Assembly: GCA_905221605.1 (NCBI GenBank)
Contig: CAJNDS010002367.1
Span: 192,501-235,000, forward strand
From: Symbiodinium natans
Taxonomy: Eukaryota > Sar > Dinophyceae > Suessiales > Symbiodiniaceae
Length of the DNA stretch: 42,500 nt
Direction: 5' to 3'
The notes below the pieces were generated by a model. That model did no database searches and had not been told where the DNA came from. It saw nothing but the letters and a program-made list of their open reading frames with translations. Below are positions 36,859-42,500 of the stretch, piece after piece; positions within the stretch are counted from its first letter, which is position 1; each line of letters opens with the position of its first letter. Made by a program: the position numbers and the translations under genes.

Positions 36859-37134
36859 TCACAAAGAGCGGATAGGCCGACGCTCGGCTCCCAGCGCTGT
36901 CGTGGCAGTACTTGGCAGGGTTGAATGCCATCTTTCTCGGGGGCCAGGGGTCGCAGTGGCCGAGGAATCATTCGGCGTTTGAGGCGTGGCCTGCAGTGTG
37001 ATTGCATGCTTGTGGCCATCTGCATCCAGAATCAGGTCGCGAAGCGACATGCCCCAGATATTGATGCACTTACTGATGCCATTGACGTCAAGGTATAGTA
37101 TCGTCCAGTGTTTTTGAGACTGCGTCAGATCTTG
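36859..37134 (-). CDS. Exon candidate of the minus-strand gene
   Basis: After GACGCAG on the minus strand the frame reads KHWTILYLDVNGISKCIN, then WGMSLRDLILDADGHK and HAITLQATPQTPNDSS. The first 50 codons are very protein-like (beta strands with a DADG turn); the part after about 36950 is Pro/Thr-rich and may include intron. No family recognised with confidence. Confidence 0.45.
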   Translation of the reverse strand, partial: QDLTQSQKHWTILYLDVNGISKCINIWGMSLRDLILDADGHKHAITLQATPQTPNDSSATATPGPRERWHSTLPSTATTALGAERRPIRSL

Positions 37135-37200
37135 TTACCGAAGATGCCGAAGAGAGGCTTTTCACTCAAACGCCGGTCTCCCGCAGTCGCCGGAACGCTG

Positions 37201-37536
37201 CTAAAATGCCATAACATACCCATGGCGGTGGATCATTGGCGTCAGGCTTCGGATAGGACTATTGATAGCGAGTCGGAAGCTCGGACAGACAGGGGAACAC
37301 GGACAGCAGCCATGCACGTAACGGCTGCAACCTAGACAAGCCACACCAGGCATGGGCATCCAGTCTGCAGTCATGTATTCGAGGCTTGTCACCCCACAGA
37401 CCTTCCTAACCCTGTCGCGGACAAAGGCACGATCCTTGTCTTCGTTGCGCGCTACCGCCACACCGGAGGGACCAAGCTGAATATGCAACTGGCCCGGATG
37501 CCGTGTTTTTGCTGTGGTCTGGGATCGACTGGCAGT
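37201..37536 (-). CDS. Exon candidate of the minus-strand gene
   Basis: The minus frame reads HIQLGPSGVAVARNEDKD, then AFVRDRVRKVCGVTSLEY and MTADWMPMPG, after which the sequence becomes Cys-rich and less convincing. Likely exon about 37490-37352, with CCTG/GTGTGG as a possible donor. Together with 36859-37134, 36422-36610 and 36087-36413 it suggests one gene read right to left. Confidence 0.4.
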   Translation of the reverse strand, partial: TASRSQTTAKTRHPGQLHIQLGPSGVAVARNEDKDRAFVRDRVRKVCGVTSLEYMTADWMPMPGVACLGCSRYVHGCCPCSPVCPSFRLAINSPIRSLTPMIHRHGYVMAF

Positions 37537-37870
37537 TTAGAGAGATGCGACCGACCGCGAATCAATCAGTGGGTACCGATTTGGGCTGCAGGTCCCCGCA
37601 GGACAACCCGATCAGCTTCGAGTCAGTGTGGCAGGCTCCTGGCCAGCAGAGACTATGCGGGGCGTACACTGGCTTCAAGAACAACCCTCAACCCTAATCG
37701 CAGAGGGAGCGTAGAGCGCACCGAAATGGGGCGAGAAGGAAATCTAGGTGGCACGCCATCCTGGGCTCCTACCCAGGCCAGAGTCCTGTCCTACGCTTAC
37801 TTACATGGCGTCTACATGCAGTCCGAGCCCCGGCGGCTTGACATTTTCCCGGGATTTGGACTGTCAGTAG
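37537..37870. other. Possible plus-strand exon, unresolved
   Basis: A plus frame at about 37750-37865 reads LSYAYLHGVYMQSEPRR, then DIFPGFGLS, and stops short of the (TAC)n tract, where GTAGCT could be a donor. A second frame is open too. Confidence 0.3.

Positions 37871-37944
<74 letters not shown>
37871..37944. repeat. (TAC)n microsatellite, about 24 units
   Basis: Perfect trinucleotide array in a presumed intron, six bases before the acceptor of the next exon. Confidence 0.98.
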
Positions 37945-37945
<1 letters not shown>

Positions 37946-37949
37946 GTAG

Positions 37950-38061
37950 GTGCTGCGCTAGCCGACTTTGGGATGTCCTGTTTTCGAGAGGACAAGGAGA
38001 TGAACCGGCCCCTCGAAGTTGCAACAGTAGATGGGAGCCACAAGAACACGGCTAAGCTTCA
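37950..38061 (+). CDS. Exon candidate with DFG-like motif
   Basis: After CTTGTAG the frame reads GAALADFGMSCFREDKE, then NRPLEVATVDGSHKNTA, and meets a GTAGAC donor at 38062. LADFGMS resembles the DFG segment of protein kinases, but what follows does not look like an activation loop, so no kinase call is made. Strong coding character. The (TAC)n array directly upstream would be intronic. The frame that reads through the array (poly-Thr) is an artefact. Confidence 0.45.
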
Positions 38062-38178
38062 GTAGACACGCCCATGGTCTGAGCTGCAGTTCAGAGAAGG
38101 GCTCGTGGAACAAAAGCAGCTGAGGTCCCGAGCCCTAAATGATAAAGAAGGCTCCTGTAGAAGCCTTTATAAATACAG

Positions 38179-38318
38179 GTTGTGCTGTCACTGTAGATGT
38201 TGCCCTCTCGACTGATCACGCTCCGCTTGCGAAGGCTGCTGGTCTGGCCAAAGTTCTTATGTGCATGACTCAGCAACGCATGCCTGGTGCAACGGAGTTT
38301 GGCCGGGTCCTTTCATAA
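38179..38318 (+). CDS. Terminal exon candidate of a plus-strand gene
   Basis: After AAATACAG the frame reads CAVTVDVALSTDHAPLAK, then AAGLAKVLMCMTQQR and PGATEFGRVLS with TAA. Very protein-like (Ala/Val/Leu helices). Phase does not match the exon at 37950-38061, so another exon may lie between (38080-38170 contains one possibility) or they belong to different genes. A minus frame here is weaker. Product not recognised. Confidence 0.4.
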
Positions 38319-38474
38319 CGTGCCGTACTATGCGGGAGCCTAATGTAGAGAACCGCCCACATGCCTTGCGAATCTCCCTCCTGCATCTTGTCACTTGCAC
38401 ACACTGACACGCTGCGCCCAGGCTACGACTACTCCATGGATGCCATTCCCATTGTGGCTGCCCCAGTTCGCCAG

Positions 38475-38970
38475 GGCTTGGAGGTCATCTTCTGGCTGCG
38501 GTAGCAACCGCGCAAGTGCCGCCAAAAGCCTGGGCCTCTCGCGCCAAGGTGCGCGAGACTACCGACTGCCGGCTCCTCTTGCCATTGGCCGCTTATGTGG
38601 GAGCTATTGGCACCGTCAGCTTCGTCTTGCTGGGGCCTTAGGCTGCCAGAGATGCAAGACCGTGCCCTCCTGTGATCCCGTGCATCTAGAAAAAAAAGCA
38701 GCTCCTGTACCTCGTCTCGACTGCTTGCCTGAACCCTCAGCTTGCGCTGTCCAACTTTGAGGCAGTTTTTTGCCTCCAAGGCAGCTTCCTACCCGACATA
38801 GACGAGCCGGGCTCATCGCGCTCGCGCTGCTAGCCTTGGGCTTGCAGACTTTCTTCCAGTGCCTATTGCGATGCCTTTGGCGCACTCAATCCCTCATCCC
38901 TGGACCCTCCGCCCTAGAAGCATGCGAGCGCCTAAACTGGAGCGTGATGGTGCATCCTGAGCATGTCTGA
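38475..38970 (+). CDS. Exon candidates encoding membrane helices
   Basis: 38475-38641 (after GTTCGCCAG) reads HLLAAVATAQVPPKAWAS, then LLLPLAAYVGAIGTVSF and VLLGP with TAG. Upstream in another frame lies DYSMDAIPIVAAPVRQ. 38790-38970 reads LIALALLALGLQTFFQCLL, then EACERLNWSVMVHPEHV with TGA. Two or three hydrophobic helices suggest a membrane protein, but three frames are used, so either introns or frameshifts separate them. Family unknown. The long frame 38395-38760 may be a shadow. Confidence 0.35.
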
Positions 38971-39935
38971 GCCCAAGAGTTGCCTTTGGTTTTGTCTTTG
39001 AGGTGGTTACGTACCTACCAGCCAGCTGTTTCCTCAGCATGCTCGGTGGACATGGCAGCAGGTGAAGTTGTCGCAGTCAGGGGGAGTCAGGGTTCTTGCA
39101 AAGCAACATCAGCAATCATCACAGCAAACTGCACGCGTGCCACAGTGTAACTTAAAGCCGTGGGCTGATCTCTAAGAGGTAACATCCTTTTTCCGGTGGG
39201 CACTGTCTGGGCCCAAGACAGCCAAATCAACAAGAGCTGTGATCTGGACTAAGCATTTGCTGAAATCGTGTCTGAAATGCTTCGCACCATCATGTCGTGA
39301 TATCATTCTTGTCCAGGGAACAGGTATGAACAATCCGGCGCTGAGGTGGTGGGAGAGCGCCTGCTCTACGTACCATCTGCCGGCTACTGCCTTGCTGTCG
39401 TCGTCGCTGCGCCCTCGGTTCATAGCAGGCAACTCACTCATTCATACGCAATCACCAGCAGGCTGATCTGGGCTGCATGAAAAAGTCTTATCCAGAGACA
39501 GGTGTGAAGCTGAGGTGCTACACGCATACCTTCAAGGCACGCAAAGTAGACCGAGGGTGGTGCCGCGACGCCGGGGCCTTACGGCAGGCCGTTTGCCTCC
39601 ATCAGGGGAACTTACAGGTAATTCCCAAATAATTCCCTAACTCCCGACTTCCCCACTGAGAACCAGTCAAAGATCGTGGTGGAAGCAGATCGCCACGAAA
39701 CTCGCCCGCCTCGGATCTCCCTGACTACTCCGCCCCAGCTTGTTCCCACGACCCCCCTGCCCGGCTTTCGGATCTAGGGCGTAGAGAGTTTTTGTGACTT
39801 GGTCGCCCTCGAAGTTGTTGACGACAGCAGCCTTTTCGGTTATTGGCGGTTGATGCCTCTCCCCACTCCTCACGTTGATTTGGCTGTATAGCGTAGATGG
39901 TACACTAGCTACATTGAGTCTCGATCACAGCGGAC
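38971..39935. other. No firm gene
   Basis: Short competing frames. Near 39625-39670 AATTCCCTAACTCCCGAC followed by CACTGAGAACCAGT resembles one end of the 1081-1171 type element. Confidence 0.35.
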
Positions 39936-40952
39936 ATGTTAGCCAGGTGTAGCTCCAGGCTGTACTTAGGGATCATGGATATGGATATTCGTCTCGAAGG
40001 CGATGGCATGTTCTGGGAGATTGTGCAGCAGGGTCAGAAAACAATTTCGGCATTTGGAAAGCTGGGCAGCGCGGGCAGCACTGACAGTCAAGTCCACTCT
40101 GCGCTTCACGCGGCCACGAAGTTCGTAGAGCGCAAAGTGAAAGAGAAGATCAAAAAGGGCTACAAGGAGCGCGGCAAGGCAAAGGTGTGCCCTGCATTCT
40201 TGCAGCCGAAGTATTCCCATGACTTCGTGCAGGACTTAGATGATCCAAAGCAGCAGCTGCATGCATTTCGCTTTTGGAATTTGTAGAGTAGCACAAATTG
40301 TGCGCAGGGACATGCCGATCGAAGCTACGGATGCGTAGCATTGTGGCCCGAGATCTTTTCGGAAAATCCGTAGCCTTCTGTCCATGTGGCTGACTGAGAC
40401 ATGTCGTCATCCGTCGCGTGTTGTGTTGTGAATGAGTGAATCTGTGCGCTTCGCGTGTACGTGTGTGTCGGTGTCTTTCTTTGTTTGTTTGTTTGTGTGC
40501 GTGTGAGTGTGTTTTTGCATGTTAGCGGAGCATCTAAGGTGGAGGGCACCATCACTCAAGCAACCAATATCACCCCAGGAAAAAGTGGCATGGCTTACGA
40601 GTGCGAAGCGCAGACTGCTTGCTTAGCCAGGCGAGACTGCCCAGGGTACTTCAAGCACAAGGGTTACTTCGAAGGCTACCCCACGTATCACCTCTTGGGT
40701 CCTGGTACCGTGACTTGGAACAAAGGCTCCCACAGCGGCTGGGTTGTATCCGTCAGAGTGAAAAGGGAAAGTGCAAATGCAGCAGCGGCAACAACGACAT
40801 CTGATCGAGCAGCTGGTCGTGGTGCGAAGAAGCAAGCCGTGATGAAGGTCTTGAAGAAACCGGCGACAACAAAGACGTCTGATCGAGCAGCTGGTCATGG
40901 TGCGAAGAAGCAAGCCGTGATGAAGGTCTTGAAGAAACCAGCGAAGCGCTAA
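39936..40952 (+). CDS. WGR-domain protein with lysine-rich repeat tail, two exons (about 220 aa)
   Basis: Exon 1 (39936-40184) carries a WGR-type domain: MDIRLEGDGMFWEIVQQ, then ISAFGKLGSAGS (FGK where the name-giving WGR stands), a helix ALHAATKFVERKVKEKI and KKGYKERGKAK. WGR domains occur in poly(ADP-ribose) polymerases and other nucleic-acid proteins. Exon 2 (40539-40952) reads VEGTITQATNITPGKSG, a Cys/aromatic region (DCPGYFKHKGYFEGYPTYH) that I do not recognise, and a basic tail with two 26-residue repeats (SDRAAGRGAKKQAVMKV...). A nuclear, DNA-associated role is likely but inferred. ATG at 39975 is an alternative start. Without splicing, exon 1 would end at TAG 40286, and exon 2 has no ATG start of its own. 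Confidence 0.6.
40185..40538 (+). other. Inferred 354-base GT-AG intron of the WGR gene
   Basis: Starts GTGTGC after GCAAAG and ends CATCTAAG before GTGGAG. The joint is phase 0. AAGGTG occurs at both borders, a six-base direct repeat. The intron contains a GT-rich tract (40455-40520). Confidence 0.5.
40800..40949 (+). repeat. 78-base coding tandem repeat (two copies)
   Basis: TCTGATCGAGCAGCTGGTC starts at 40800 and again at 40878. The copies are nearly identical and encode the 26-residue Lys-rich repeat of the WGR protein tail. Confidence 0.9.
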
Positions 40953-41145
40953 CTCCAGCCTGCGCTGGCTGCTTCGGCACGAGAGTGAGGGAGGCCACTT
41001 CCGCGCACGGTTCGCATATATGAATGCTGCGTGCAGTGTGTGCGCAGTGTTTTTACAAGCTCTGCCCGCTTCATTTGCAGCAGGCACAGCGGTCACTAGC
41101 ATGCGTCGCAATGGCGGGGGAGAGCTCTGGAAACAGCTGCAGATC
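40953..41145. other. Downstream of the WGR gene, no gene seen
   Basis: No convincing frame apart from those driven by the (AGT)n array. Confidence 0.45.
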
Positions 41146-41223
<78 letters not shown>

Positions 41224-41224
41224 T

Positions 41225-41277
<53 letters not shown>

Positions 41278-41278
41278 T
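41146..41278. repeat. (AGT)n microsatellite, about 44 units
   Basis: One interruption (TTG) at 41223. Poly-Ser and poly-Val frames here are artefacts. Confidence 0.98.
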
Positions 41279-41359
41279 GACACGCTCTTAACTGATCATG
41301 GTGTTTTCTGTTGTTTTTTGACTTTTTCTATCGTTTTCTCTGGTTTTTTCTGCGTTTGA

Positions 41360-41525
41360 CGGGTTGGGGGGGGTGGGGGGGGTGGGTGGGGGGGGGGTAA
41401 TTACGTGCTGTGCTTTGTGCACACATGACCATGCTGAGGGGTTGGGGGGGGGGGGGTGGGGGGGTAATTACGTGCTGTGCTTTGTGCACACATGGGGGTC
41501 GTGCTGGGCTTTGTGCACGCTTGAC
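41360..41525. repeat. G-rich tandem duplication
   Basis: Two copies of a poly-G/GGGTGGGG tract followed by GTAATTACGTGCTGTGC, then TTTGTGCACACATG, plus a partial third TTTGTGCACGCTTGACC. G runs could form quadruplexes. Confidence 0.9.
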
Positions 41526-41559
41526 CACGCTGTCTACTGTTTTCCTCTGTTTTTTTTTG

Positions 41560-42230
41560 GTTGGTTTAGGGGCAAGACCTTTTGGGCTCACAGTGGAGGG
41601 TTTAGGGTTTGCAGGTACAGATCTTTTGGGCTTTTTTGGGAACCTTTTGGGCTTCCAGTGGAAATATGGGGTTTGAGGTTTCAGCCTACAGATCTTTTGG
41701 TTTTTTTGGCATCTGGGGTTTAGGGTTTCAGGGCAAGACATTTTGGGCTTACAGTGGAGGGTTTAGGGTTTGGGGCTTGAGGGTAGAGACCTTTTGAGGT
41801 TTTTTGGGATTTGGGGTTTAGGGTTTAAGGGTAAGACCTTTTGGGCTCACAGTGGAGGGTTTCGGGATCTTTTCGGCTTTTTGGGATTCACAGTGGAGGG
41901 TTTAGGGATCTTCTGGGCTTTTTTGGGATTTGGGGTTGAGGGTTTAAGGGAAGGGTTTGGGGTTGAGGCTGTAAGGTGAAAGGACTTTTGGGCTTCTTCT
42001 ATGGGATTTAAGGTTTGGGGGTGCACTGTGGGACTGCTTTGTCATTCAGGGTACACATGGGGTTTGGGGTTTCAGGCTCCAGATGTTTTGTGTTTTTTCT
42101 GGGGACGTGCTTGACGCTGTGGGGTTGAGATTTTAAGGGTGCACGACTCTTGGGCTTGCTTCAGGTTTCGGGGTTTCGGATTTCAAGGTGCACGACTGTT
42201 CGGCTTGCTGGAGGCGTTCGGGTTTAAGGA
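41560..42230. repeat. Decayed telomere-derived tandem repeats
   Basis: Blurred units of about 60-75 bases combine GGGTTTAGGGTTT with CCTTTTGGGCTCACAGTGGA and TTTTTTGGGATTTGGGG. The FWAFLGF-type peptides read from it are artefacts. Confidence 0.8.
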
Positions 42231-42244
42231 CAAGTTTGGCCACA

Positions 42245-42500
42245 TCTTAGAAAACCCGCGAAACGCTGTAAATACCGGTCTTTTCCTCTGTTCTGAGAAC
42301 ACGTCTGCGCAAAGTAGGCCCTGTAATTGACCGTTTTTGAAGCCCGAAAACACTGTAAATACCGATGTTTTCCTCCTGCGCCTAAAGTAGTTGAAAGTAG
42401 TTTGCGGGACTTTTTACACGTCCATTTTTCGTGTCCGTAAACGGACAAAGCCAGGAAACACTGTAAATACCGAGGTTTTCGTCTCTTAACACGAAAATTG
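42245..42500. repeat. Array of CTGTAAATACCG hairpin motifs, cut by the window end
   Basis: Three units near 42266, 42351 and 42462 share AAACACTGTAAATACCG, each followed by G(A/G)TGTTTTC-like text, so GAAAACA and TGTTTTC flank the core as an inverted repeat. Spacing is about 85 and 110 bases. A single similar unit lies at 4584 in the AT-rich island. The last unit is near the window edge, so the array may continue. Confidence 0.7.

Noticed and set aside
37950-38061. Protein kinase catalytic domain from LADFGMS
   Set aside because: Only the DFG-like triplet matches; no HRD or APE motif at proper distance in a compatible frame.
40455-40952. Exon 2 of the WGR gene as an independent protein with a signal-like start (VFLCLFVCV)
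   Set aside because: The frame begins at GTG in a GT-rich intronic tract; a splice at 40539 in phase with exon 1 is a simpler explanation.
41020-41359. Poly-Ser, poly-Val and poly-Thr proteins
   Set aside because: Translation of the (AGT)n array in different frames.
1-42500. rRNA, tRNA, 5S or spliced-leader RNA genes
   Set aside because: Scanned by eye for conserved 5S, tRNA T-arm and full leader sequences; no convincing match was found.

Overview
The window reads as nuclear DNA of a dinoflagellate, most like a Symbiodiniaceae-type genome. No marker gene settles this. The supports are: more than 25 blocks of plant-type telomeric repeat (TTTAGGG/CCCTAAA) scattered inside the sequence in both orientations; short intron-separated exons in mixed-GC DNA; possible non-GT introns bounded by short direct repeats; tandem unidirectional gene copies; and many hairpin repeats and microsatellites. 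No rRNA, tRNA, CRISPR array or bacterial-style operon was seen.

Layout. 1-2.6 kb: end of an unknown gene, then a short exon enclosed by telomeric repeats. 2.85-3.3 kb: a dense cluster of palindromes and nested hairpins. 3.3-4.65 kb: an AT-rich island holding a frame-broken lipase-like gene of small-virus type. 5.7-9.45 kb: three tandem copies of a small PDZ-like gene, each with a hairpin after the stop; a diverged fourth copy lies at 34.9 kb. 9.6-14.5 kb: short exons on both strands, telomeric blocks and a TTTTGGGG-type repeat. 14.9-16.0 kb: a terminal exon and a two-exon SMI1/KNR4 (SUKH)-like gene. 17-33 kb: mostly intron-like DNA with small exon candidates, many next to telomeric repeats, plus hairpin elements. 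33-39 kb: small ORFs, the fourth PDZ-like gene, a probable minus-strand multi-exon gene (36.1-37.5 kb) and plus-strand exons (37.9-39.0 kb). 39.9-41.0 kb: a WGR-domain gene with a lysine-rich tail. 41.1-42.5 kb: trinucleotide repeat, G-rich repeats, decayed telomeric repeats and a short hairpin motif array cut by the window edge.

The pattern I rate highest is the relation between telomeric repeats and exons. In three cases an exon-like frame has (CCCTAAA)n on its acceptor side, and its open frame runs into a GT supplied by (GTTTAGGG)n on its donor side. Introns would then have telomere-sequence inverted repeats at their ends, as in an introner-type element. This is inferred from reading frames and splice-like dinucleotides only; RNA data are needed.

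Genes here do not form an evident pathway. The named domains (PDZ-like, SUKH, WGR, viral-type lipase) rest on motif recognition by eye. Most short exon calls have low to moderate confidence.
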